A stretch of DNA of 64,000 nucleotides from contig CAYYFE010000005.1 of NCBI GenBank assembly GCA_964471115.1, positions 83,877 to 147,876 of the forward strand. The letters are read 5' to 3'. Positions 35,245-43,281 of this stretch are shown in pieces (within the stretch, counting starts at the first letter, position 1; every line of letters starts with the position of its first letter). The DNA comes from SYFT01 sp964471115 (GTDB lineage Bacteria > Acidobacteriota > Vicinamibacteria > Vicinamibacterales > SCN-69-37). The notes beneath the pieces were generated by a model. That model was not told the DNA's origin and ran no database searches. It saw nothing but the letters and a program-made list of their open reading frames with translations. The position numbers and the translations under genes were made by a program.

Positions 35245-37106
35245 CGACACGCCACCGGATCCTGGCCGCGACGGCCGTGTTGATCGCTGCGTCGGTCATC
35301 CAGTTGGCGCTGACGGCCTCGGTCGCCCGCAACCGCCAGGCCGCGTTTGATGAACTCGAACGGGCCAACCTCCGGACGGTACTCATCGGCGACATCAGCC
35401 GGCTCGTCAGCGCCATGCAGGCGGCCCAGCGCGGGTATCTGCTCACCGGCGCCACGGACCTGCGGGTCCAGTACGACGCCGGTCAGGTGGCGCTGCGCAC
35501 GCAGCTGGAGGCCCTCGAGGCGGGTAGCGTTCGGCAGTCCCGCCGCGAGGCCATCGCCGAGATCAAGGCGGCCGTTGACGACTGGCACACAGCGGTCTCG
35601 ATCCCGTTGTTCCGGCAGGTCGACACCGACGGCCCCGGCGGCGCCGGGCTGAGCGATGTGGTCCTGCGTGATGGCCTGCCTCGTCTGAAGCGCATCGAGT
35701 CCCTCGTCGCGCAGCTGTCGGCATCGCTGCGGGACCAGTCGTCGACGCAGGTCACCGTGGCCCTCGCGTCCATCGAAAACGGGATGCTGGTCCTGCTCGC
35801 CCTGCCGTTTGTCTCGGTCGCCCTGTTCCTCTTTCTGGCGAGTTACCTGTACCAGCAGGTCCTGCGGCCCATTCAACACTTCACGGACGCCTCCACGCGC
35901 ATCTCGGCGGGCGACTACGGCGTGCAGGTGCCCACGGGCCGTCAGTCGGGCGAAATCGCGACCTTCGGCCGGGCGTTTGATGCCATGCGTCGGGACGTGT
36001 CGAGACGCGAGGAAGCCCTGCAGTCGGAACGCGAGCGCCTGAGTCTGGTCGTCGACTCCGCGCCCGTGGCGCTGGTGCTGTATGACGGCCAGGGACGCGT
36101 GTTCCTGCAGAACGCGCTCGCCGACTCGCTGTTCGGTCAGCGCCCCGGCGACGCCGCCGCGCCGGTCGCGAGTCCGCCGCCCGCGCTGACGCGATTTGAC
36201 GGGCGTCCCGTCGAACGCGACCGATGGCCGCCGCTGCGTGCGCTGGCCGGCGAACACGTCGCCGGCGATGAACTCGTGTTCGAGTCGTCGCAGGGCCGGC
36301 GCGTGCCGGTCATCGCCGGCGCCGTCCCGATCCGCGACGGCGCGGGCGCGCTCATCGGCGCCGTCGCCGTGTTCCAGGACGTCAGCCACCGGTTCGAACT
36401 CGACCGCATCAAGGACGACTTCGTGTCCATCGTCAGCCACGAACTCCGGACGCCGCTGACGTCGATGCGCGGCGCGCTGCAGCTGGCGCTGGACGGCGAC
36501 ACCGAAGAGGCCGAACGCCGCGAACTGCTGACCATCGCGTTGTCGAACACCGAGCGGCTGGTCCGCATGGTCAATGACATCCTCGACATCGCCAAGATTG
36601 AGGCCGGCAAGCTGACGCTGAGTCCGTCACCCACCACCGTTCCGGCCATCCTCCAGACCGCGTGCGACGCGATCCGGATCACCGCCGGACAGGCCGGTGT
36701 GCGGCTGGACGTCCGGTGTGACGGTGCGTTGCCGCCGGTGATCGTCGACGTCGACCGCATCGTCCGGGCGGTCGTCAACCTGCTGTCGAATGCGGTGAAG
36801 TTCTCGCCCAGAGGGGCCGCCGTCGAAATCACGTGCGCGCCCGCCGGCGCGGGCGTGGCGATTGCGGTGCGGGATCACGGGCCGGGGATTCGTCCGGAGA
36901 AGATCCCGCTGCTCTTCGAACGGTTCCAGCAGCTGGAGAATCTGGACGTTCGCCGCAACCAGGGCACGGGCCTCGGCCTGGCGATCACCAGAGGCATCGT
37001 GCACGCCCACGGCGGCGAGGTCACGGTGGCGTCGGTCCCGGGGCAGGGGGCGACGTTCACAATCACGCTGCCGCCGGTGCCGCCTTCCGAGGTCAGCAGC
37101 GCCTGA
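35241..37106 (+). CDS. Membrane histidine kinase with CHASE3-like, HAMP and PAS domains
   Basis: The 621-residue kinase starts at a GTG overlapping the previous stop. Two membrane segments (residues about 7-26 and 184-205) enclose a helical CHASE3-like sensor (SAMQAAQRGYLLTGATDLR). A HAMP linker (RPIQHFTDASTRISAGDY), a PAS-like domain and the kinase core follow, with H400 in SIVSHELRTPLTSMRG, NLLSNAVKFSP, DHGPGIRPEKIP and GTGLGLAITRG. Its kinase core closely resembles that of the upstream kinase, so the two may have arisen by duplication and may share the receiver protein. Confidence 0.92.
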   Translation: MTTRHRILAATAVLIAASVIQLALTASVARNRQAAFDELERANLRTVLIGDISRLVSAMQAAQRGYLLTGATDLRVQYDAGQVALRTQLEALEAGSVRQSRREAIAEIKAAVDDWHTAVSIPLFRQVDTDGPGGAGLSDVVLRDGLPRLKRIESLVAQLSASLRDQSSTQVTVALASIENGMLVLLALPFVSVALFLFLASYLYQQVLRPIQHFTDASTRISAGDYGVQVPTGRQSGEIATFGRAFDAMRRDVSRREEALQSERERLSLVVDSAPVALVLYDGQGRVFLQNALADSLFGQRPGDAAAPVASPPPALTRFDGRPVERDRWPPLRALAGEHVAGDELVFESSQGRRVPVIAGAVPIRDGAGALIGAVAVFQDVSHRFELDRIKDDFVSIVSHELRTPLTSMRGALQLALDGDTEEAERRELLTIALSNTERLVRMVNDILDIAKIEAGKLTLSPSPTTVPAILQTACDAIRITAGQAGVRLDVRCDGALPPVIVDVDRIVRAVVNLLSNAVKFSPRGAAVEITCAPAGAGVAIAVRDHGPGIRPEKIPLLFERFQQLENLDVRRNQGTGLGLAITRGIVHAHGGEVTVASVPGQGATFTITLPPVPPSEVSSA

Positions 37107-37206
37107 GCCGGCTGCCCACAGCAGATGCCAACCGCCGTTTGCCGAGCAAAAACTGGCGTGATTCTGGCGATTCCAGTACGGCACGGGTCTTGATACATCC
37201 GCTGCG

Positions 37207-37305
37207 AAACCGCCCGGCATCACGTGGGGTGTTGTCTATCTCACGACAGGCAGGCGCTGGCATCGCAAGCATCCCGCGGTACGTGGGCTGATGTCCGGGC
37301 GGTTT
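37207..37305. other. Inverted repeat pair in a convergent intergenic region (possible terminator or structured element)
   Basis: AAACCGCCCGGCATCA at 37207-37222 is mirrored by TGATGTCCGGGCGGTTT at 37289-37305, with a single-base bulge. The 66 bp between contain no clear gene. On the plus strand the second arm runs into TTTT, as expected of a terminator for the kinase operon. The rest of the 213-bp gap between the kinase stop and the phosphatase stop holds nothing else I recognise. Confidence 0.5.
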
Positions 37306-37319
37306 TCCGATGTCCGGAA

Positions 37320-39107
37320 TCAGTGCGTCGCGGGCGGCAGGGTGAACTTGAGGGCGACGATGGTGGTGTCGTCGTTGGGCGGAAACCCGGCCCGGTGTGA
37401 CTCCACCGCTTCGACGATCGAATGCACGATGTCCCGGGCGCCGAGATGACGCGTCTGCGAGACGACTTCACACAGCCGTCCGCTGCCGAACTCCTCGCTG
37501 CGGCGGTTCATGGCTTCCGAGACACCATCCGAACAGAACACGAACACGTCGTCTGACGCGAGCGGGAACGTGACTTCGTCGTACGTGATGCCGTGGAACG
37601 AGCCCAGCGGCACGCCGCGCGCCTCGATCAGCGCGCAGGACTGACCGGACGCCCGCACCGGGTACGGGACGCCCGAGTTGGCCAGCGTCACGGTGCGCCG
37701 CTTCAGGTCGAAGATCGCGTAACACAGGGTGCAGTAATACTCTTCGAGCTGCCGCTCGTGCAGGATCGTGTTGATCGACGTCAGCACCGCGGCCGGCGAC
37801 GACCGCTCGGGCACGTAGCGGCGGCGGAAGGTGCGGCCGCGCACCAGTTCACCCGCGAAGACGCTGTATAACGCGGCGGGCACGCCCTTGCCGGACACAT
37901 CCCCCAGCGCGACGATCAACGTGTTCGACTCGGGCACCAGGAAGTCGTAGAAGTCTCCGCCCAGCTCGCGCGCGGCGGAAAACGACGCCGCCACGTCGAC
38001 GCCCTTGATCTTCTTGGGCAGCTGACTGGGCAGCAGCGCGGCCTGGACACGGCGGGCGAACTTGAGTTCCTTGTCGAGCCGCGCTTCGGTGGTCGACACT
38101 TCTTCGTACAACCGGGCGTTTTCGATGGCCACGGCCGCCTGGCTGGCCAGCAGGGTGAGGATCTCGACGTCGCGCTTGGAGAACGCGTCAAGCTCGGGAC
38201 TCTCGAGGTCGAAGACGCCGACGCAGCGATCCTTGAGCAGCATCGGCACGGCCAGTTCCGACCGCACGTCTTCCACGACCTTGATGTAGCGGGGATCCTT
38301 CGACACGTCGGGCACGAGCACGGGCTCGCGATGCAGGGCCGCGTAGCCGACCAGGCCGGCGCCCATCGGCACCTTCGGCAGCTCCACGCGGTCGCCGAAC
38401 TGCACGGCGACCTTGATTTCCAGCTCCTGCGTCGTGTCATTGAGCAGCAGGATGCCGAACGTGCGGTAGTCGACCACGCGGCGCGCCAGCTGCGCGATGC
38501 GCGCCAGCAGCTCGTCGAGGTCCATCAGCGCGGCCACGTCACGGCCGATCTCGGCCAGCGTTTCAAAGGCCTCGGCATCGAGTCGCTGCTGTTCGAACAG
38601 GCGCGCGTTGACCAGGGCCAGCGCCACGTGCGCGCCGAACTGACGCAGGATGGCCGCGTCACGCTCGGAATACATGTCGCGCGACCGGCTGAGCACGTTG
38701 AGCGCCCCCACCGATTTGCCCTTGTGCACCAGGGGGATCGCCAGCGTCGAGGCCATTCCCGGCGCCACCTCGACGTAGTTGGGCTCGGTGCTCACATCGC
38801 CCACCACGACCGACTCCTGCGTGGTCACCACGTGGCCCACGAGGCCGTCGGTGAGTTTGGGGCGGTAATACGCCGTGTCGGGGTACCCGACCGCGTAGGC
38901 GATCCGCAGCTCGCTGCGGCGGTCATCGACCAGATACACGGCAAAGGCGTCGAACGGGATCAGCCGGCCGATGAGTTCGGGGATCTTCTGAAGCAGCTCG
39001 TCGAGGTCGATCACCGAGACGACCTGCCGGCCCAAATCAAACAGGGTCAGCAGGATGTCCCGTTCGTGAGATCCGACCGAGAGATGGTGGGAGGCGCGGA
39101 CGTTCAA
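37320..39107 (-). CDS. Tandem GAF domain SpoIIE-type PP2C phosphatase
   Basis: The 595-residue cytoplasmic protein has two GAF domains (residues about 25-170 and 185-345), a coiled linker (LDKELKFARRVQAALLPSQLP) and a SpoIIE phosphatase domain with LGGDFYDFL, LGDVSGKGVPAALYS, ANSGVPYPV, FCSDGVSEAMN and NDDTTIVAL. It should dephosphorylate a partner protein when a small ligand binds the GAF part. The only plausible start is TTG at 39107, with a perfect TATAAT 9 nt upstream. No anti-sigma factor is adjacent; the FliA-like sigma gene is 6 kb away. Confidence 0.9.
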   Translation of the reverse strand: MNVRASHHLSVGSHERDILLTLFDLGRQVVSVIDLDELLQKIPELIGRLIPFDAFAVYLVDDRRSELRIAYAVGYPDTAYYRPKLTDGLVGHVVTTQESVVVGDVSTEPNYVEVAPGMASTLAIPLVHKGKSVGALNVLSRSRDMYSERDAAILRQFGAHVALALVNARLFEQQRLDAEAFETLAEIGRDVAALMDLDELLARIAQLARRVVDYRTFGILLLNDTTQELEIKVAVQFGDRVELPKVPMGAGLVGYAALHREPVLVPDVSKDPRYIKVVEDVRSELAVPMLLKDRCVGVFDLESPELDAFSKRDVEILTLLASQAAVAIENARLYEEVSTTEARLDKELKFARRVQAALLPSQLPKKIKGVDVAASFSAARELGGDFYDFLVPESNTLIVALGDVSGKGVPAALYSVFAGELVRGRTFRRRYVPERSSPAAVLTSINTILHERQLEEYYCTLCYAIFDLKRRTVTLANSGVPYPVRASGQSCALIEARGVPLGSFHGITYDEVTFPLASDDVFVFCSDGVSEAMNRRSEEFGSGRLCEVVSQTRHLGARDIVHSIVEAVESHRAGFPPNDDTTIVALKFTLPPATH

Positions 39108-39116
39108 TCCTTTGCA

Positions 39117-39124
39117 ATTATACT
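39117..39124. promoter_or_regulatory. Overlapping opposed -10 boxes: TATAAT (minus) and TATACT (plus)
   Basis: ATTATACT contains a perfect TATAAT on the minus strand, 9 nt before the phosphatase TTG, and TATACT on the plus strand, 14 nt before the FabZ-like ATG. Neither strand shows a good -35 or a separate ribosome-binding site. Confidence 0.5.
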
Positions 39125-39138
39125 TGGTTCGCTGACTG

Positions 39139-39591
39139 ATGCCCGACCTGACCCTGCCCCTCGACTACACCGCCATCGAGCGGATCCTGCCGCACCGGTA
39201 TCCGTTCCTGCTGGTCGACCGCGTCACGGAGTTCGAGCCCGACGTGCGCATCGTCGGCATCAAGAACATCGCGCGGGACGAAACGTCACTGTCCTCCGTG
39301 CCGGGCGAATCGCCGGCGCTGCCGCCCACGCTGCTGACCGAGGCGGTCGCTCAGGTCGGCGCGATTCTGATCCTCTCCAAGCCGGAGAATCGCGACAAGC
39401 TGATCTTCTTCATGGGGATCGAGCGGGTGCGGTTCCGGCGGCCCGTGCGCCCGGGCGATGTCGTGCGCATCGAAGCGGTCGTCAGACGCCTGCGCAGCAA
39501 GATGGGTGTGCTCAGCGGCACAGCCACGGTGGACGGCGTGCGCGTGCTTGACGGCACGATGACGTTCGCCCTGGGTCCGCGCGAGGCCTGA
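39139..39591 (+). CDS. FabZ-like hot-dog fold protein lacking the catalytic histidine
   Basis: The 150-residue protein has the FabZ opening IERILPHRYPFLLVDRV and IKNIARDE, the helix TEAVAQVGAILI with the conserved glutamate (E68), and the C-terminal FRRPVRPGDVVRIEA. In FabZ the catalytic histidine lies in HFPG of the segment GHFPGHPxMPG. Here that segment reads SSVPGESPALPP, with serine (S53) at the histidine position and one extra residue. It may not be a classical 3-hydroxyacyl-ACP dehydratase; thioesterase-like or binding roles are possible. No other fatty acid gene is adjacent. Confidence 0.85.
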   Translation: MPDLTLPLDYTAIERILPHRYPFLLVDRVTEFEPDVRIVGIKNIARDETSLSSVPGESPALPPTLLTEAVAQVGAILILSKPENRDKLIFFMGIERVRFRRPVRPGDVVRIEAVVRRLRSKMGVLSGTATVDGVRVLDGTMTFALGPREA

Positions 39592-39618
39592 CGCGCCGTC
39601 CGTGGTCTGGGCGCGCGG

Positions 39619-40803
39619 TCAGCTCCGCCGATCGCAGACCCGGACCAGCACGATCCCTTCAATCGATCGCAACGTGGCCTGCAACGCGTCGGGCACCGGC
39701 GCGGCCGTGTCGATCTGCCCGTAGGTGACCTCACCGCGGGTGGCGCTGGTCGACGCGGACGCGGTGATCCCGGCAGACGTGAGGGCGGCCCCGACCGCCG
39801 CCGGCGCGTCGGGACGCACCGCCGCCCAGCAGAGCCGGTGCGTGAAGGCGCCAGGCCCGGCCACCGTCGGAAAGTTGACCGAGTGCCGCACGTCGCCGCG
39901 CTCGAGATACTCGCGCACTTCGTCGGCCACCATCACCGCGCAGTTGTCCTCGGCCTCCACGGTGGACGCCCCGATGTGCGGCATGGTCAGGCAGCGCGGA
40001 TGCCGCTGGGTGGCGCGCGTGGGAAAGTCGCTGACATACGCGCGCACGTGGCCGGACTCGAGCGCCGCCAGCACGGCCCCTTCGTCCACGATGCCCTCGC
40101 GCGCGAAGTTCACGACCACCGCGCCGGGAGCCAGCAGCGCCAGCCGTTCGGCGTTGATGAGCTGCCGCGTGGCGGGTCCCAGCGGCACGTGGACGGTCAC
40201 GAAGTCGGCCATACGGAACACGTCATCCACCGCGCGCGCTGCCGTGACGCGCGGATCCAGCTGCCAGGCGCCCTCCACGGTCAACGCCGGATCGAAGCCG
40301 ACGACGCGCATGCCGAGCGCCACCGCCGCAGTGGCGACGCGGCCGCCGATGGCGCCAAGCCCGACCACGCCAAGCGTGCGGCCGGCGATCTCGACGCCGC
40401 CAAAGGCCTTCTTCCCCGCCTCCACCGCCTTGTGAATCGCGGCATCGTCGCCGTCGAGATCGCGCGCGAACAACCAGCCGGGACCGATCGATCGCGCGCC
40501 GATGATCAGCGCGGCGATGACCAGCTCCTTGACGGCGTTGGCGTTGGCGCCGGGGGCGTTGAACACCGGCACACCGCGCGCCGTCATCGCGGCCACCGGG
40601 ATGTTGTTGGTGCCCGACCCGGCGCGGCCGATGGCCTTGACCGACGCGGGGATCGTCACCGCGTGGAGATCCGCCGACCGCAGCAGGATCGCGTCGGGAT
40701 CGGTGAGGGCGGCGCCGGTCTCGTAACGGGACGCGTCAAGGCGCGCCAGGCCGGCGGCCGAGATGTTATTGAGTGTCTGGATGCGATACCGAGGAGCGCT
40801 CAT
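39619..40803 (-). CDS. D-3-phosphoglycerate dehydrogenase-like 2-hydroxyacid dehydrogenase
   Basis: The 394-residue protein starts MSAPRYRIQTLNNIS. It has the NAD-binding GVVGLGAIGGRVATAA, the substrate-side arginine in NFAREGIVDE and the catalytic histidine in LTMPHIGAST, followed by a C-terminal ACT-like domain. The family oxidises 3-phosphoglycerate in serine synthesis. The length and the ACT domain fit SerA. It begins 38 bp inside the end of the EamA transporter gene, so the two are likely cotranscribed with the Lrp regulator. Confidence 0.88.
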   Translation of the reverse strand: MSAPRYRIQTLNNISAAGLARLDASRYETGAALTDPDAILLRSADLHAVTIPASVKAIGRAGSGTNNIPVAAMTARGVPVFNAPGANANAVKELVIAALIIGARSIGPGWLFARDLDGDDAAIHKAVEAGKKAFGGVEIAGRTLGVVGLGAIGGRVATAAVALGMRVVGFDPALTVEGAWQLDPRVTAARAVDDVFRMADFVTVHVPLGPATRQLINAERLALLAPGAVVVNFAREGIVDEGAVLAALESGHVRAYVSDFPTRATQRHPRCLTMPHIGASTVEAEDNCAVMVADEVREYLERGDVRHSVNFPTVAGPGAFTHRLCWAAVRPDAPAAVGAALTSAGITASASTSATRGEVTYGQIDTAAPVPDALQATLRSIEGIVLVRVCDRRS

Positions 40804-41695
40804 GGCGCCCCACAGGATATCGAACGATCGCAATGCCGGTCACGATGATTACCGCCGCCGCCAGCATCGACAGGCGGAAGGGCTCTCCCAGCAGCAGCGT
40901 GCCCAGCGCCACCGCGATGACCGGGTTGACGTAGGTGTAGAGCGACACGGTCGAAACCGGCAGGTGCCGCAGGGCGTACGAATACGCGGCGAAGGCGATG
41001 AGCGAGCCCGCCACCGTGAGGTACACGAGCGCGCCGGTGGTCTTGCCCGTGAATCGCAGCGCCGCCCACTCACCCGACACGGTGCCAATCAGCAGCATGA
41101 AGAGGCCGCCGAACAGCATCTGCACGGCCGCCACCGCCAGGACCGAGTGCCCGAGCGCGTGGCGCTTGGTGTAGGACGACGACACCGCCCAGCCGGCGCA
41201 CGCAATCTGCAGCGCCAGAATGCCCAGCACGATGTTGACCGTTTCGGCCCCTTCCAGCGAGATGTCGGGCCACACGAGCAGGACGATGCCGGCAAACCCG
41301 ACGGTGAGACCCAGCCACTTGCGCGCGGTCAGCCGCTCGCCGCCGGGAAAAAACGCGTCAACCGCCACCATCCAGAACGGAGACGTCGCAATCACCACCG
41401 CGGTCAGCCCGCTGGCCAGGTACTGCTCGCCCCAGTTCACGCCGCCGTTGCCCAGCGTGATCATCAGGAAGCCCAGCCACGCCAGCCGTCCCCACTCGCC
41501 GAAGGCCGGCAGCCGCTCGCCGCGCGCCACCAGAATGCCGCCCAGCAGAACGCCGGCAATGACGTAACGGATGCCGCCTAGCAGGAACGGCGGAATCGTC
41601 TCGAGCGCCACCTTGATGGCGAGGTACGTCGTGCCCCAGATCACGCAGACCGCCAGAAACGCGATCCACGCGTTGCGCCGCACGAGCGGACTCAT
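40766..41695 (-). CDS. EamA/DMT family transporter
   Basis: The 309-residue protein contains about ten membrane segments in two homologous halves, as in the drug/metabolite transporter superfamily. The first helix carries IWGTTYLAIKVAL, a family hallmark, and the second half has YVNPVIAVALGTLLLGEP. Members export amino acids or metabolites. The ATG at 41695 overlaps the Lrp stop (ATGA). Linkage to an Lrp-type regulator and a serine-pathway enzyme favours amino acid export, which is inference. Confidence 0.9.
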   Translation of the reverse strand: MSPLVRRNAWIAFLAVCVIWGTTYLAIKVALETIPPFLLGGIRYVIAGVLLGGILVARGERLPAFGEWGRLAWLGFLMITLGNGGVNWGEQYLASGLTAVVIATSPFWMVAVDAFFPGGERLTARKWLGLTVGFAGIVLLVWPDISLEGAETVNIVLGILALQIACAGWAVSSSYTKRHALGHSVLAVAAVQMLFGGLFMLLIGTVSGEWAALRFTGKTTGALVYLTVAGSLIAFAAYSYALRHLPVSTVSLYTYVNPVIAVALGTLLLGEPFRLSMLAAAVIIVTGIAIVRYPVGRHERSSVSHPDTQ

Positions 41696-42180
41696 GACGG
41701 TCCGGGCCCGCCGGCCCCCTCGAGCGGCAATGCGATGGTTTCCTTGTGGCTGCCCAGCACGATCGTCGTGCGCGTCGACAGCACACCCTTGATCTGGCCG
41801 ACGGTGTACTTCAGCAGGTGGCCGAGGTGGTCCGTGTCGCGGGCGCGGATCTTCACGAGGAAGCAGTCTTCGCCGGCGACGTGATGCACTTCGAGCACGC
41901 CGGGGACCTGCGCCAGCTCATCACCCACGCGGTCCTCCTCGGCACCGACCTCCGAGGTGCGGACCGAGATGAACGCCAGCAGCGGATACCCCGCCTTCAC
42001 CGGATCCACACGCGCCACGTACCCGCGAATGACCCCGCGCGCCTCGAGCTTCCGCAGCCGCTCGAGCACCGCCGACGGCGCCAGGCCCACGGCTTTCGAA
42101 ATGTCGACCTGCGTCATCCGGCCATCGGCCTGAAGGAGCGTCAGAATCTTGACATCGACGGGGTCTTTGAGGTCAGACAC
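41692..42180 (-). CDS. Lrp/AsnC family transcriptional regulator
   Basis: The 162-residue protein starts at a GTG (42180) and has the Lrp helix-turn-helix VDVKILTLLQADGRMTQVDISKAVGLAPSAV split over residues 8-38, then the RAM effector domain (LAFISVRTSE, HHVAGEDCFLVKIRARD). Lrp proteins sense amino acids and control neighbouring transport and metabolism genes. It is first in an operon with an EamA transporter and a SerA-like enzyme. A 9-bp inverted repeat upstream at 42191-42230 may be its own operator. Confidence 0.93.
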   Translation of the reverse strand: MSDLKDPVDVKILTLLQADGRMTQVDISKAVGLAPSAVLERLRKLEARGVIRGYVARVDPVKAGYPLLAFISVRTSEVGAEEDRVGDELAQVPGVLEVHHVAGEDCFLVKIRARDTDHLGHLLKYTVGQIKGVLSTRTTIVLGSHKETIALPLEGAGGPGPS

Positions 42181-42190
42181 GTGGAGATTA

Positions 42191-42230
42191 TTACATGAAC
42201 ATTTAAGCCTGTCTAATAATATTCATGTAA
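42191..42230. promoter_or_regulatory. Inverted repeat TTACATGAA / TTCATGTAA upstream of the Lrp gene
   Basis: The 9-bp arms at 42191-42199 and 42222-42230 are perfect and separated by 22 bp, so their centres are 31 bp apart, about three helical turns. The region 42181-42260 is clearly AT-rich against the GC-rich surroundings. It is a good candidate for Lrp autoregulation. Confidence 0.5.
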
Positions 42231-42262
42231 CAGGTATAAGGTAAGAATTTAAATACGTGCAG

Positions 42263-42277
42263 TGACCTGGCAGGTCA
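42263..42277. other. Palindrome TGACCTG-G-CAGGTCA at the end of the YhaM-like gene
   Basis: The 15-bp perfect palindrome overlaps the stop codon of the YhaM-like gene and lies 83 bp upstream of the Lrp start. The one-base centre is too short for a good hairpin loop, so a protein-binding site is as likely as a terminator. Confidence 0.4.
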
Positions 42278-43234
42278 GGCTTGGCGAGGGCCCTTGTAGA
42301 GGACGCGGTCCAAGCGGCGATGGTAGGCCGTGAAGGGGCCGTCGGTGTCGTCCGCGTCGATGTGCCGGCGGACCTGATGGATGCGGGCGTCCAGGTCGTC
42401 GGCGGCGGCCAGGATGAAGGCCTCCACCGTCATCGGATCCACCGGCGACCCCAGCGCCTTGGCGCCGTGATGGGAAAGCACGAGGTGTTCGATCTGGACC
42501 CGCAGGTCGTCGGGGAACCCCGGAATTTCACGCGTCACGTCGCGCACCAGCTGCGCGCCCATGGTGATGTGGCCCAGCAGGTTGCCTTCCACCGAGTAGT
42601 CGGTGGTGACGCCATACGAGAGTTCGAACAGTTTGCCGATGTCGTGCAGGATCGCGCCGGCGATGAGCAGGTCGCGGTTGGCGCCGTACGACGTGGCGAG
42701 AAACGAGACGCTCTCCGCAATCTTGAGGATGTGTTCCAGCAACCCGCCGCGATAGGCGTGATGCACGGCCTGCGCCGCGGGCCAGATGCGCAGGCGGTCG
42801 CCCTGGGCAGTGACGACGCGCTCGAGCAGGTCGCGGACATGCGGCGACTCCACTGACGCCACCACGCCCAACAGTTCCTGCCACATCTCGTCGATCGGCC
42901 GCGGCGCGCACGGGATGCACTCCTCCTCCCGGAACCCGTCGAGCGCATCGCGCAGCGGATCCACGCGACGGATGCGGTCCAGCACGAGTTCGAGCTTCTG
43001 GTTGAACAGGTTGCCCCGCCCCTGGACCTTCACGAACTCGCCGGCGTCGAACTCCTCGCGAATCTGGTCGACATCCTGAAACACCTTCGCCTTGATCTCC
43101 CCAGACGTGTCCTGCAGGACGATCGCCAGGTACGCGCCGCTTTTGCCCGTGCGCACCTCCTTGCGTGCGCAGAGGAAGAACCCCCAGCCTGACGAAGACG
43201 CGGACAGATCGGCGATACGAGGCAGCGTGGCCAT
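42275..43234 (-). CDS. YhaM-like 3'-5' exoribonuclease (OB-fold plus HD domain)
   Basis: The 319-residue protein has an N-terminal OB-fold nucleic acid-binding domain (SGAYLAIVLQDTSGEIKAKVF, residues 33-53) and a C-terminal HD domain with HHAYRGGLLEHI, HDIGKLFELSY and VLSHHGAK. This is the domain order and length of YhaM/CBF1-type exoribonucleases, which trim RNA or single-stranded DNA in the cytoplasm using divalent metal. A TACACT box 9 nt before the ATG suggests a leaderless transcript. Confidence 0.92.
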   Translation of the reverse strand: MATLPRIADLSASSSGWGFFLCARKEVRTGKSGAYLAIVLQDTSGEIKAKVFQDVDQIREEFDAGEFVKVQGRGNLFNQKLELVLDRIRRVDPLRDALDGFREEECIPCAPRPIDEMWQELLGVVASVESPHVRDLLERVVTAQGDRLRIWPAAQAVHHAYRGGLLEHILKIAESVSFLATSYGANRDLLIAGAILHDIGKLFELSYGVTTDYSVEGNLLGHITMGAQLVRDVTREIPGFPDDLRVQIEHLVLSHHGAKALGSPVDPMTVEAFILAAADDLDARIHQVRRHIDADDTDGPFTAYHRRLDRVLYKGPRQA

Positions 43235-43243
43235 GGTGCTTCG

Positions 43244-43249
43244 AGTGTA
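43244..43249 (-). promoter_or_regulatory. -10-like box TACACT, 9 nt before the YhaM-like ATG
   Basis: TACACT lies 9 nt upstream of the ATG at 43234 in a 47-bp divergent gap. The spacing matches the other leaderless candidates. Confidence 0.38.
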
Positions 43250-43281
43250 ATGCGGGATGGTAAGGTGTATCCGGGTTTCCC

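Noticed and set aside
37154..37169. Sigma-54 promoter (TGGCGTG-N4-TGGCG)
   Set aside because: The -12 element deviates from TTGC and no plus-strand gene follows for 2 kb; it lies after the kinase operon.
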